A stretch of 64,000 bases of DNA from Fibrobacteria bacterium (GTDB lineage Bacteria > Fibrobacterota > Fibrobacteria > UBA11236): NCBI GenBank assembly GCA_025360005.1, contig JANYDA010000006.1:146837-210836 (forward strand), read 5' to 3'. Shown here one piece after another: positions 26,466-34,465 of this stretch. A program made the position numbers and the translations under genes. Below the pieces are notes generated by a model, which saw only the letters and a list, made by a program, of their open reading frames with translations, searched no databases and was not told where the DNA came from. Position 1 is the first letter of the stretch. The number at the start of each line of letters is the position of its first letter.

Positions 26466-27512
26466 TCAGGCGCGGAAGCGCGATTTGTCCAGCGCCTTCA
26501 TGAAGGCTGCGTCCAGGGTGATCTTGCCGGCCTTGATCATTTCCAGAAGGCAATCGTCCAGGGTCACCATGCCTATCTGGCGGTTGGTCTGCATCACCGA
26601 GTTCAGCTTGATGGTTTCGCCCGCGCGGATGATGCCGGGCAGGGCGGAGCAATTCAGGAGGATCTCATGCGCGGCCCAGCGGCGCTTGCCATCCGCGCTT
26701 TTCACCAATTGCTGCGCCACCACGCCCTTGAGGCTGTTGGCCAACAGGGAACGGATTTGGTTTTTCTTTTTGGCCGGGAAGGCGTCGATGATGCGATCGA
26801 TGGTCTTGGCGGCGGAGTTGGTATGCAGGGTCCCGAACACCAGGATGCCCATTTCGGCCGCAGTGAGCGCCAGCTCGATGGTTTCGCGATCGCGCATTTC
26901 GCCCACCAGCACTATGTTCACGTCGCTCTTGAGCGCCCCCTTAAGCCCATCCATGAAGGACGATGTATCCTCCCCCACTTCGCGGTGGGAGATGATGGAT
27001 TGCTTGCAGCGATGCACGAATTCCACCGGTTCTTCGATGGTGATTATCTTGCGGCAAAGGCTGGAGTTGATATGATCGATGATGGCGGCCAAGGTGGTGG
27101 ACTTGCCGCTGCCGGTGGGACCGGTTACCACCACCAGACCGGAGGTCATGTCCGCGAAGCTCTTGAACACCTCCGGCGCACCCAGGTCTTCCAGCGACAA
27201 GACCTTGCTGGGGATGATGCGGAACACGGCCCCGAACCCGGAAAACTGCTTCAGATAATTGGCGCGGAAGCGCGCTTCGTCCCCCATGGCGTAGGCGAAA
27301 TCCAGATCGCCGATCTTCTCGAACTTGCCCCAGCGCTCCTGCCCGGCGATTTCCCCCAGCAACTCCCGCAGTTGCCCTTCCGTCAGGCTGGGCGAATCCA
27401 AATCCACCAGGTCACCGTTCACGCGGGCTTTGGGCTTGCGTCCCTGCTCGAGATGCAGGTCCGATCCGCCCAAGGCGGCCATTTCCCGGAACAAGGCATC
27501 TATCTGGGCCAT
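26466..27512 (-). CDS. pilT: PilT-type twitching motility ATPase
   Basis: 348-residue hexameric ATPase of the PilT/VirB11 type that drives type IV pilus retraction. The N-terminal PAS-like domain starts LFREMAALGGSDLHLEQG. Walker A is VVTGPTGSGKSTTL. ITIEEPVEFVHRCKQSIISHREVG is the Asp/Glu box, LVGEMRDRETIELALTAAE is Walker B with AIRAED-like helices, and the His box is LVFGTLHTNSAAKTIDRIIDAFP. The ATG has a GGGAGGG site four bases upstream. It follows a second PilT-like ATPase with 13 bases between them, so they are one operon. Confidence 0.93.
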   Translation of the reverse strand: MAQIDALFREMAALGGSDLHLEQGRKPKARVNGDLVDLDSPSLTEGQLRELLGEIAGQERWGKFEKIGDLDFAYAMGDEARFRANYLKQFSGFGAVFRIIPSKVLSLEDLGAPEVFKSFADMTSGLVVVTGPTGSGKSTTLAAIIDHINSSLCRKIITIEEPVEFVHRCKQSIISHREVGEDTSSFMDGLKGALKSDVNIVLVGEMRDRETIELALTAAEMGILVFGTLHTNSAAKTIDRIIDAFPAKKKNQIRSLLANSLKGVVAQQLVKSADGKRRWAAHEILLNCSALPGIIRAGETIKLNSVMQTNRQIGMVTLDDCLLEMIKAGKITLDAAFMKALDKSRFRA

Positions 27513-27525
27513 GCGCCCTCCCGTC

Positions 27526-29154
27526 TCATCTCCGGCCGCCGTATTTCTCGAAGTCCTTGGGTGCGGTGGCCCGCAGCATCGCTTCGGACGGATCGACGAT
27601 TCCCTTTTCCACCAAGGCGCGCAGCGAATCATCCAGCAGGACCATGCCGGAGGATTTGCCCGTGAGCATGGCCGTATGCAGTTGATGGGCTTCGTCCTTG
27701 CGGATCATGTTGGCCACGGCGGTATTGACCAGCAGCACTTCAAAGGCCGGTTGCATGCCGGATCCGTCCTTGCGCGGGACCAGTTGCTGGGAGATGACGC
27801 CGCGCAGGGATTCGGAAATCATGTTGCGGATGATGCCCTGTTCTTCCGGAGGGAAGGAGTCCACCAGGCGGTACAAGGTGCGCGCGGCGTTGGTGGTGTT
27901 CATGGTTCCGAAAACCAGATGGCCCGTCTCAGCCGCGGACACCGCCAGGCGGATGGTATCCAGATCGCGCAGTTCGGATATCACGATGATGTCCGGATCC
28001 TCGCGCAGCGCGGCGCGCAAGGCGGCATCGCGCGAAAGCGTGTGCGGTCCTATCTGCCTCTGCGTGATGCGGCAATGCGCGGGTTCGTAGAGGATTTCGA
28101 TGGGCTCTTCGATGGTGATGATGTGGTCATGGCGCTCCTGGTTCACCATTTCCACCAGCGTCGAAAGCGTGCTGGTCTTACCGCATCCCACCGGACCCGT
28201 TACCAGCACCAGGCCCTGGGCCCACTTGGTCAATTCCCGGCAGTGCTCCGGCAGGCCCGCCGCCTCGAAGGAGCGGATGCGGTTGGGGATGATGCGCGCC
28301 GTTACGTCCCATCCGCGGCGCTGCTTGAGCACGGTTACCCGGTAGCGTCCCCAGCCCGGCAGGGTATATATGAACTCCAGATCGCCCTTCTCTTCGAAGT
28401 CCTGCATCTGTTCATGCGTCAGGGCGCGTTCTACCCATCCCCGCAAGGAAGATTGTTCCATGGACGTGGAGGTGGCCGCCTGCAAGGTTCCGTACCGTCG
28501 CAGCAGGATGGGGTTCCCCGCCGAGAGATGCAAATCGGCGGCGTCGTGATGCCGGGAATAAGCCAGCAACTCCTGCCAACTGGCCTCCGATCCAAGCTTC
28601 TCCGGTACCACGATGGGGCCGCCGTTGGTTGCCGGTTCCTGCGGACCGGACGCATAGGCGTGGGCGGCGAAGCCCGCCCCGGCGGGGGCAGGCGAAGGGG
28701 TCGCGGCGGAGGCCGTGTCCGCGCCATGGGCCGGCTCATTTTGCGGCAGGGCGACCGAAGCGGAGGCTTTCTTGACAGCATGATCGGCGCGGCTGGATTT
28801 TTTGTGGGCCGGTTCCTCTTCATCCGGGGCGGCGGCGGACCAGTTGGCATCGTTGAGGTCGATGAAGGTCTCTTCGTTTCCTTCCCCCGGGGGCGGTTCG
28901 CCCAGGCCGGACACGGGAGCTTGCGATCCCGGCGCGGCCGGATAGGAATCGGGAGCGGCTTGGACCGGGGTGGCCTGGGTTTGCAGGTAGGCCGCCATCT
29001 CCTGGTAGGTTTGCCGGGAAATGATCCCCTGCTCCGTCAGAAGCATGCCCACATCTTTTCCGTCCGTGATGTATGGCCAACAGGCCATGATCTGCTCTTG
29101 GGTGGCGAGCTGGTGGTTGAAGAGGAGTTGGGCTACTTGTTGGCTGTCTAACAT
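27526..29154 (-). CDS. PilT-like ATPase with long N-terminal regulatory region
   Basis: 542-residue secretion/pilus ATPase. The first 65 residues (LDSQQVAQLLFNHQLATQEQIMACWPYI ... DVGMLLTEQGIISRQTYQEMAAYL) look like the MshEN/T2SSE N-domain found in PilB/GspE. A Pro/Ala-rich, acidic linker of about 110 residues follows. The ATPase core starts near residue 190 (LLAYSRHHDAADLHLSAGNPILL). Walker A is GPVGCGKTSTL, the Asp box ITIEEPIEILYE, Walker B VISELRDLDTIRLA (SELRD instead of GEMRD), and the His box VFGTMNTTNAARTLYRLVDSFP (His replaced by Asn). These changes suggest a specialised retraction paralogue (PilU-like). It is the first gene of the operon; GGAG precedes the ATG. Confidence 0.85.
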   Translation of the reverse strand: MLDSQQVAQLLFNHQLATQEQIMACWPYITDGKDVGMLLTEQGIISRQTYQEMAAYLQTQATPVQAAPDSYPAAPGSQAPVSGLGEPPPGEGNEETFIDLNDANWSAAAPDEEEPAHKKSSRADHAVKKASASVALPQNEPAHGADTASAATPSPAPAGAGFAAHAYASGPQEPATNGGPIVVPEKLGSEASWQELLAYSRHHDAADLHLSAGNPILLRRYGTLQAATSTSMEQSSLRGWVERALTHEQMQDFEEKGDLEFIYTLPGWGRYRVTVLKQRRGWDVTARIIPNRIRSFEAAGLPEHCRELTKWAQGLVLVTGPVGCGKTSTLSTLVEMVNQERHDHIITIEEPIEILYEPAHCRITQRQIGPHTLSRDAALRAALREDPDIIVISELRDLDTIRLAVSAAETGHLVFGTMNTTNAARTLYRLVDSFPPEEQGIIRNMISESLRGVISQQLVPRKDGSGMQPAFEVLLVNTAVANMIRKDEAHQLHTAMLTGKSSGMVLLDDSLRALVEKGIVDPSEAMLRATAPKDFEKYGGRR

Positions 29155-29265
29155 TCCGCTCCATTATCCGGGGTGGTTGGTTTTTGAGGCCAGGACTCAA
29201 ATCATCGGAATGTATTTGATCCGGGCCATACCCGATTGGACCGGGATAGGGCGCCCCGAAAGTTG

Positions 29266-29281
29266 TGGCCCCGGATTTGCT
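29266..29281 (+). promoter_or_regulatory. Candidate sigma-54 promoter of the kinase-regulator operon
   Basis: TGGCCC-N5-TTGCT with GG and GC exactly 12 bases apart (consensus TGGCAC-N5-TTGCW, one mismatch). It lies 29 bases before the kinase start codon, so initiation would be near 29292. Because the operon encodes a sigma-54 activator, this suggests autoregulation. Confidence 0.5.
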
Positions 29282-29309
29282 AATTTCCGTGGCATCACCA
29301 CGGGGATCC

Positions 29310-30728
29310 ATGCGTTTCCAGACCAAACTGATGCTGGTTTTCATCCTGCTACTGCTTACCGTGGTGGGCCTGATGGCCTACTTCAACTACCAGAATGCGA
29401 AAAAGCTGCTGGGTGAGGTGGAAGCGGATTTGCAGGACATCGTCAATACGGTGCATTTCTCCACCCGGAAACTCTCTTCGGAAAAAGGCCCGGACCGGGA
29501 GTTCCTGGAGAAGTTCATCGAAGAATTCAAGGCCAAGAAAGGCGTGAAGGAAGTTTCCATCGTCAGCAACCGCCACGAGGTGATCGCCTCCAGCAATCCC
29601 AAGCGGATCGGCCGCCAGGAGAAGGCCTTGAGCGGCAAAGAGATAGTGGTACAGGAGCAGTTCGGCGTGCAGGATTCCGGCAACTCCGGTAAGCGGATCC
29701 GCTACGAAGTGCGTATGCCTCTGATCAGGGATGACCGCGTGATCGGCCTGGTGCAGACCTCCATTTCGCTGACGGATTTCCGCCACCTGCTGCGGGAAGC
29801 CTATGTGAAGAACATGTTCATCGCCATGACGGCTTTGCTGTTCGCGTGCGGCGCCTCTTTTTTCATCCTGCACCGGCTGAACAAGCCTATCCGCATCCTC
29901 AGCTCGGCCGCGGAGAGGGTAGCCTTCGGGGATCTCACCGTGCGTACCAACGGGCTGGGCAAGGATGAAATGGGACGCCTGGCTTTCTCCTTCAACGGCA
30001 TGATCCTGAAGCTGGCGGAGCAGAAGGAATTGGAGGAGCGTTTGCGCCAGATGGAACGCCAGGCCATCCTGGCCGAGCTTGCCTCCAGCCTGGCGCACGA
30101 GATCCGCAACCCCCTCAACCTGATTAACCTTACCGCGGACCATCTCGGCGATCAGTTCCGTCCCGAGGATGCCGCGCGCCGCGGGGACTACCTGGACCTG
30201 GTTTCTTCGCTCAAGTCCGAGGTCAAGCACTTGAACACCGTGGTAGGGGATTTCATCGCCCTGGGGCGCCCGCATAAATTGCAAAAAGTGCGTTTTCGCC
30301 TGGCGGAATTGATCGATCAGGTGGAGGTAATGGTCAAACAGCAATTGGCTACCAAAGGCGTGGGATTCAAGTCCAGTACCGCATTCGATCTGCTGCTGGT
30401 AGCCGATCAGGAACAACTGCGCCTGGTATTGCTGAACCTCCTGTTGAACGCCATCGAGGCTGTGGGCCGGGGCGGGAACATTTCAATCCGCTCGCGTATC
30501 GACGAAGAGGGGATGCTCAAAATGCAGGTTTCCGATGACGGCAAAGGCGTGGATCCGGGAAATCTGGAACTTATTTTTGAACCGTATTTCACCAAGCGGG
30601 ACGGCGGCACCGGGCTGGGGCTGGCCTTGGTCCGGCGCATCATGGAAGAACATGGCGGGCGCATCGTCGCCCGTAACAATCCGGAGGGCGGGTTGACCAT
30701 GGAACTCACCCTTCCGGCGGAGGTTTGA
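29310..30728 (+). CDS. NtrB-type membrane sensor histidine kinase
   Basis: 472-residue histidine kinase. An N-terminal helix (LMLVFILLLLTVVGLMAYF) and a second one (MFIAMTALLFACGASFFIL, about residues 168-188) flank a periplasmic sensor domain of about 140 residues. A HAMP domain (RLNKPIRILSSAAERVAFGDLTVRT) follows. The dimerisation domain has the phosphoacceptor His263 in LASSLAHEIRNPLNLI. The ATPase domain has LVLLNLLLNAIEA (N box), VSDDGKGVDPGNLELIFEPYFTK and GTGLGLALVRRIMEEHGG. The start ATG has GGGGA just upstream. It is followed after four bases by its cognate sigma-54 response regulator. The signal sensed is unknown; the neighbouring pilus ATPase operon is one possible target. Confidence 0.93.
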   Translation: MRFQTKLMLVFILLLLTVVGLMAYFNYQNAKKLLGEVEADLQDIVNTVHFSTRKLSSEKGPDREFLEKFIEEFKAKKGVKEVSIVSNRHEVIASSNPKRIGRQEKALSGKEIVVQEQFGVQDSGNSGKRIRYEVRMPLIRDDRVIGLVQTSISLTDFRHLLREAYVKNMFIAMTALLFACGASFFILHRLNKPIRILSSAAERVAFGDLTVRTNGLGKDEMGRLAFSFNGMILKLAEQKELEERLRQMERQAILAELASSLAHEIRNPLNLINLTADHLGDQFRPEDAARRGDYLDLVSSLKSEVKHLNTVVGDFIALGRPHKLQKVRFRLAELIDQVEVMVKQQLATKGVGFKSSTAFDLLLVADQEQLRLVLLNLLLNAIEAVGRGGNISIRSRIDEEGMLKMQVSDDGKGVDPGNLELIFEPYFTKRDGGTGLGLALVRRIMEEHGGRIVARNNPEGGLTMELTLPAEV

Positions 30729-30732
30729 TCCA

Positions 30733-32097
30733 ATGGCGAAAATCCTGATCGTGGACGACGAAGCCGCGCAACGGCGGATCATGTCCGATATCCTGAAGGC
30801 CGCGGGCCATCGCATCGCCGTGGCCGAGAACGTGGACCAGGCGGAGGAGAGCGTGGGCGATTTCCAGCCGGACGTGGTGCTCACGGATCTGAAGATGCCG
30901 GGACGCGGTGGATTGGCCTTGGTGGAAGCCATGTCCAAACTGGATCTGCCCCCGGAGGTGGTGGTGATCACCGCCTTCGGCACTGTGGATACGGCCGTAA
31001 AGGCCATGCGCCTGGGCGCGTACGACTACCTGACCAAGCCTTTGGAAAAAGAGGAGCTGTTGTTGGTTGCGGAGCGCGCGGCGGAGAAATATTCCCTGCG
31101 CATGGAGAGCAAGCGCTTGCGCCAGGAACTGCACGGAAAGCTGGGGGAAGGCCTGATAGCGGAGTCCGGCGCCATGAAAAACATCCTGGAGATGGTGACC
31201 ATGGTGGCGCAGAGCGACGCCACCGTGCTGATCCGGGGCGAAAGCGGGACCGGCAAGGAACGCATCGCGCGCCTGGTCCATCTGCAAGGGGCGCGGGGAT
31301 CGCGTCCTATGCTGGGCATCAATTGCGCGGCTTTCCCGGAGACGTTGCTGGAGACGGAATTGTTCGGGTATGAGAAAGGCTCCTTCACGGGCGCGGCCGC
31401 CCGCAAGATTGGCCTGATAGAATCGGCCCATGGCGGAACTCTGTTCCTGGACGAAGTGGGGGACATGTCCCTGAGCACGCAGGCCAAGCTGTTGCGCGTG
31501 CTCCAGGAGCGGGAAATCCGCCGCGTGGGCGGTACCATGACCATTCCAATCGATATCCGGGTCATCGCCGCCACTCACAAGGATCTGGCCGAAGCCATCC
31601 GCCAAGGGGCCTTCCGCGAGGATTTGTTCTACCGCATCAACGTCATTCCCATCGTCATTCCTCCCTTGCGGGATCGCAAGGAGGACGTGCCCGCCCTGGT
31701 ACGGCATTTCCTGTCCAAATCCGCGCGCGCGAAAACGATCCAGGCGGAAGCCCTGCGGATGTTGATCGCCTACGATTGGCCCGGGAACGTGCGGGAGTTG
31801 CAGGCCGTAATGGAACGCATCACCGTGCTCACCAAGGCCGCGGAGATAACCCCGGCGGATCTCCCATTTGAATTGCGGGAGGAAAACCGCCGCAGCGCAA
31901 GCGGTCCCGGCGGCAACGATTCCTCCGGTTTTGAAATTCCCGTCAGCGGCTTGGTCTTCGAGGATTGGGAGAGGAATCTCCTGGCCCAGGCATTGACCCG
32001 CTCCCAGGGAAACATGGCCGATGCGGCGAAATTATTGGGAATGACTTATCGCACCTTCCAGTACCGCGCTATGAAGTTCGGTCTTAAGGGAAGTTGA
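30733..32097 (+). CDS. NtrC-family sigma-54-dependent response regulator
   Basis: 454-residue bacterial enhancer-binding protein. The receiver domain (residues 1-120) has the phosphoacceptor Asp52 in VVLTDLKMPG, plus DDE near the start and the TKPLEK lysine. The AAA+ domain has Walker A RGESGTGKERIARLVH, the sigma-54 contact loop YEKGSFTGAAARKIG (GAFTGA-type, here GSFTGA), Walker B GGTLFLDEVGD and the R-finger segment FREDLFYRINVIPI. The C-terminal Fis-type helix-turn-helix is NLLAQALTRSQGNMADAAKLLGMTYRTFQYRAMKFGL. It is phosphorylated by the upstream kinase. The palindrome and promoter just downstream make a good candidate target. Confidence 0.95.
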   Translation: MAKILIVDDEAAQRRIMSDILKAAGHRIAVAENVDQAEESVGDFQPDVVLTDLKMPGRGGLALVEAMSKLDLPPEVVVITAFGTVDTAVKAMRLGAYDYLTKPLEKEELLLVAERAAEKYSLRMESKRLRQELHGKLGEGLIAESGAMKNILEMVTMVAQSDATVLIRGESGTGKERIARLVHLQGARGSRPMLGINCAAFPETLLETELFGYEKGSFTGAAARKIGLIESAHGGTLFLDEVGDMSLSTQAKLLRVLQEREIRRVGGTMTIPIDIRVIAATHKDLAEAIRQGAFREDLFYRINVIPIVIPPLRDRKEDVPALVRHFLSKSARAKTIQAEALRMLIAYDWPGNVRELQAVMERITVLTKAAEITPADLPFELREENRRSASGPGGNDSSGFEIPVSGLVFEDWERNLLAQALTRSQGNMADAAKLLGMTYRTFQYRAMKFGLKGS

Positions 32098-32113
32098 CGA
32101 TATGGTGCACGCT

Positions 32114-32133
32114 GGTAACCCATATGGGTTACC
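32114..32133. promoter_or_regulatory. Perfect 20-base palindrome, candidate enhancer site
   Basis: GGTAACCC-ATAT-GGGTTACC, a perfect dyad just after the response regulator stop codon. Its centre is about 112 bases upstream of the predicted start of the sigma-54 promoter at 32210, a normal distance for a Fis-type activator such as the regulator encoded next door. Confidence 0.6.
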
Positions 32134-32209
32134 GATTTTCGATTCTTTGGTTATCCACTCCCCTGCCTTTAAATTAAGCGTTCTTGCCGGTGCGAAACCG
32201 GGTCCGGGA

Positions 32210-32225
32210 TGGCACCGACTTTGCA
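32210..32225 (+). promoter_or_regulatory. Sigma-54 promoter
   Basis: TGGCACCGACTTTGCA matches the consensus TGGCAC-N5-TTGCW completely, with GG and GC 12 bases apart. Predicted initiation is near 32236, 68 bases before the start codon of the periplasmic protein gene. It lies directly after the sigma-54 activator gene. Confidence 0.75.
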
Positions 32226-32303
32226 ATGGTAAGGATCTGTGAATCGACCGCGTTCCAATCCGGATCGAGGCGTGTTCCAATCATCACTCTCAAGGAGAAC
32301 CAA

Positions 32304-32741
32304 ATGCAGTTCAAGACCCTTTCCAAACTCGCCGTGGTCGCAGCCCTTTCTTTCGGCGCTTCCGCTTTCGCCGCTGACGCAGCCGCTCCGGCCGCCGAAG
32401 CCAAAGCCGCTCCTGCGGCGGCTACCGCTCCCGCAACAGTCCCCGCCAAGGCAGCCCCCGCCGCCAAGGCCAAGACGTTCACCGGTACGGTCGTTTCCAG
32501 CGACGCGATCGCGAACACCCTGGTAGTCAAAGGCAGCAAAGGCGAAGAGACCTTCACCATCGCTCCCACCGCCAAGATTGCCCAGGGCAAGAAGGAAGTG
32601 AAGATTGCCGACGTGGTCAAGGATCAGAAGGTTTCCGTCAAGTATACGGAAGAGAATGGCGCCAAGACCGCTTCCATGGTCCGCGTCAGCGCCGCCGCTG
32701 GCAAGAAGGAAGCCAAGACCTCGACCGCCGCCGCTCAGTAA
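32304..32741 (+). CDS. Small Ala-rich exported protein
   Basis: 145-residue exported protein. The signal peptide MQFKTLSKLAVVAALSFGASAFA is followed by an Ala/Pro/Lys-rich linker (AAPAAEAKAAPAAATAPATVPAKAAPAAKAK) and a small beta-domain (KTFTGTVVSSDAIANTLVVKGSKGEETFTIAPTAKIAQGKKEVKIADVVKDQKVSVKYTEENG), which has the pattern of DUF5666-like OB/SH3-type beta-barrels. It ends with a Lys-rich tail. The ribosome-binding site AAGGAG is strong. It has its own sigma-54 promoter and a terminator, so it is a dedicated target of the NtrBC-like pair. It may bind a metal, a polyanion or a cell-wall component. Confidence 0.8.
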   Translation: MQFKTLSKLAVVAALSFGASAFAADAAAPAAEAKAAPAAATAPATVPAKAAPAAKAKTFTGTVVSSDAIANTLVVKGSKGEETFTIAPTAKIAQGKKEVKIADVVKDQKVSVKYTEENGAKTASMVRVSAAAGKKEAKTSTAAAQ

Positions 32742-32765
32742 CTTAAACGTTACCCAACGGTAAAG

Positions 32766-32797
32766 ACCGCCGTTCCCTTGGGAGCGGCGGTTTTTTT
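32766..32797 (+). terminator. Rho-independent terminator
   Basis: Stem ACCGCCGTTCCC / GGGAGCGGCGGT (one G-T wobble, TT loop) followed by a run of seven T. It lies 24 bases after the stop codon of the Ala-rich exported protein gene. Confidence 0.92.
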
Positions 32798-32809
32798 ATG
32801 CGCGTCTTT

Positions 32810-33094
32810 TTACTTGGGCTTGTTGGGAGGGCGGATGTCCGGGCAATCGAGCACCGAGTCCATGGCGGCAGCGCTCCATTCGCGGGTGCAACCCGCCGGC
32901 ACGGATGGACCGGATGCGGATTGATCCCGCAATGCGTTGGGGCCAACGGAGGCCTCGGATGCCGACGGAGACGCGGCGGATTGGCCGGGGGCATCCGTTA
33001 TGCAGCCCGCCAGGACAGAGAGGCATAAGGCCAGGGCGCCGCAGAGGATCAAGTGACGGAAGAAGGCGTTGCGATTGGTTGGTACTGCGGACAT
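32810..33094 (-). CDS. Small lipoprotein
   Basis: 94-residue lipoprotein. The signal peptide RHLILCGALALCLSVLAGC has a clear LAGC lipobox. The mature part is only about 65 residues, rich in Ser, Ala and Pro with two further Cys (AGCTREW and LDCPDI), which could form a disulfide. It ends PPNKPK. The ATG used starts a basic N-terminus (MSAVPTNRNAFFRH); an earlier in-frame start is possible. No family is recognised. It converges on the Ala-rich exported protein gene. Confidence 0.65.
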   Translation of the reverse strand: MSAVPTNRNAFFRHLILCGALALCLSVLAGCITDAPGQSAASPSASEASVGPNALRDQSASGPSVPAGCTREWSAAAMDSVLDCPDIRPPNKPK

Positions 33095-33315
33095 GGAGCG
33101 AGTATACCACGCGGCGCAAAAGTCGTCCATTCATAGGAGCCGATTCCGCTTCCAGCCAGTAAGCACGGTTTCCAGGCCGGTTAACTTTACCCTCAGCAGA
33201 CCGGTTGTGGAATTTGGGCTGATTTCTTTGCCATATCCGTCACGATTGTATTCAAAAAATCTACTCTGCCTCTCCATGGAAGATACATTACCGGTAAGCC
33301 AGAAGGAGGTGATGG

Positions 33316-33480
33316 ATGGAACCGTCCCTATACATCGTAATCGCGTTGTCCATTGTTACCCTGCTCATTCTGCTCGGCGTCGAGACCGTAAGGGAGTTCA
33401 TCCTGATGGATAGGGATCCGAAGGGATTCTCCGAATTGGGCTCGCTCTCGGAGCGGTTAATGGGAGGAGGGAAAGCGTAA
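33316..33480 (+). CDS. 54-residue single-pass membrane protein
   Basis: Short ORF (MEPSLYIVIALSIVTLLILL, then GVETVREFILMDRDPKGFSELG, ending SERLMGGGKA). One transmembrane helix covers residues about 5-21 with a charged cytoplasmic tail. It is supported by a near-perfect Shine-Dalgarno sequence, AGAAGGAGGTGAT, directly upstream, with AGGAGG seven bases before the ATG; this is one of the strongest in the window. A second ATG four bases earlier is out of frame and opens a longer frame that has no membrane segment. It is divergent from the small lipoprotein and converges on the M15 peptidase gene. Function unknown. Confidence 0.65.
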   Translation: MEPSLYIVIALSIVTLLILLGVETVREFILMDRDPKGFSELGSLSERLMGGGKA

Positions 33481-33505
33481 GGCTCCTGGCAAATCAGCGG
33501 CTATT

Positions 33506-34465
33506 TCACCAAAGCGCCCGGAAGCCCCTAACGTCCACATGGACGAATGGCCCATGGGACTGATTCCTATCGTACCTGCCTATGCCTCCCAAATACGGGA
33601 TAAAGGTCTCGTTCCGCGATAGCGCATCCACCAGATTGATGAGCAGGTCGGAATCGGCGGCATCGATCTTCCCATCCCCGTTCAGATCATCCATTTCCCC
33701 GTCCTCCGGATCGGCATCGATGAAAATATCCGCCGCGCCCCCGAATTGGTGGGCGCTGAGTTTCACGTTGCCTAGCAAGCGGTTGTAGAAGGGCGTGCGG
33801 TATCCGCTCATGATGTGGAACGTGTCGCATGCGAAGCCGGCATCGTTGGCGGTCTCCAGCAGGATTTCCAACTTCAAGAGCAGGCGCTCCTTGAGGACAA
33901 GGTAGGCCGGAAGATCCGCCGACTGCTTGCAGGCGAATTGGCCCAGCCGGAAATGCGGGGATACCATCGCCTGCGCGCTTACCGCATCCAACTTCACGAA
34001 GCCCGGGGGAGGCCGGTAGAACCCGGTTTTTCCGGCCGGGAGCGGAGGGTATTCCCCGATACGGTAACCTCGGAGGTACTCCCCTTTCATTTCGGCGGCG
34101 GGTACCATGGTGAAGGCGTTGAACCCTACGGTGTCGCCGCCCGGCTCCCGGATAAGCCTGAGTTGGGAAAAGCCGGTGGTATCGGGCGCTTTCCATTTCC
34201 AGGAGCGCGGACCGGAACGCATGAGCCGGCCCGTGGTATCGATTCCGCCCCGCCCGGCGTCGAACTCGAATTGGAATCGGCCCGAATCCGCCTCCGGAAT
34301 ATCCAGCCGGAGGACTTCCCCCGGCATAAGGAAAACGGCGTTGATACGGTAAGGGGAGATTTCCTCTTTGTAACGGACCTGGAAGTCCGCCTTGCCCGGA
34401 TCGAAAGCCCGCGCGAGGATGGCGCATGCCAGCGCCAGGCCCAGGCCTCGCGGGAAAGCCCTCAA
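33506..34465 (-). CDS. M15-type D,D-peptidase with a dockerin/EF-hand-like loop
   Basis: 319-residue exported protein of the peptidase M15 (VanY / M15_3) group, which trims peptidoglycan stem peptides. After a signal peptide (RAFPRGLGLALACAILARA) comes a beta-rich domain of about 150 residues. The peptidase domain has IMSGYRTPFYNRLLGNVKLSAHQFGGAADIFID (SxHxxGxAxD zinc motif) and HGPFVHVDVRGFRALW (HVD). Between them sits DLNGDGKIDAADSDLLINLV, a calcium-binding EF-hand loop of dockerin type, which is unusual inside this fold. The start is a TTG overlapping the stop of the L,D-transpeptidase gene (TTGA); a TTG 16 codons upstream is possible. It is coupled to that gene. Confidence 0.85.
   Translation of the reverse strand: MRAFPRGLGLALACAILARAFDPGKADFQVRYKEEISPYRINAVFLMPGEVLRLDIPEADSGRFQFEFDAGRGGIDTTGRLMRSGPRSWKWKAPDTTGFSQLRLIREPGGDTVGFNAFTMVPAAEMKGEYLRGYRIGEYPPLPAGKTGFYRPPPGFVKLDAVSAQAMVSPHFRLGQFACKQSADLPAYLVLKERLLLKLEILLETANDAGFACDTFHIMSGYRTPFYNRLLGNVKLSAHQFGGAADIFIDADPEDGEMDDLNGDGKIDAADSDLLINLVDALSRNETFIPYLGGIGRYDRNQSHGPFVHVDVRGFRALW

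Noticed and set aside
33312..33413. Alternative frame starting at the ATG four bases before the 54-residue ORF
   Set aside because: It gives a Cys/His-rich, non-membrane sequence with no family resemblance; the spacing of the ribosome-binding site and the clear membrane helix favour the ATG at 33316.
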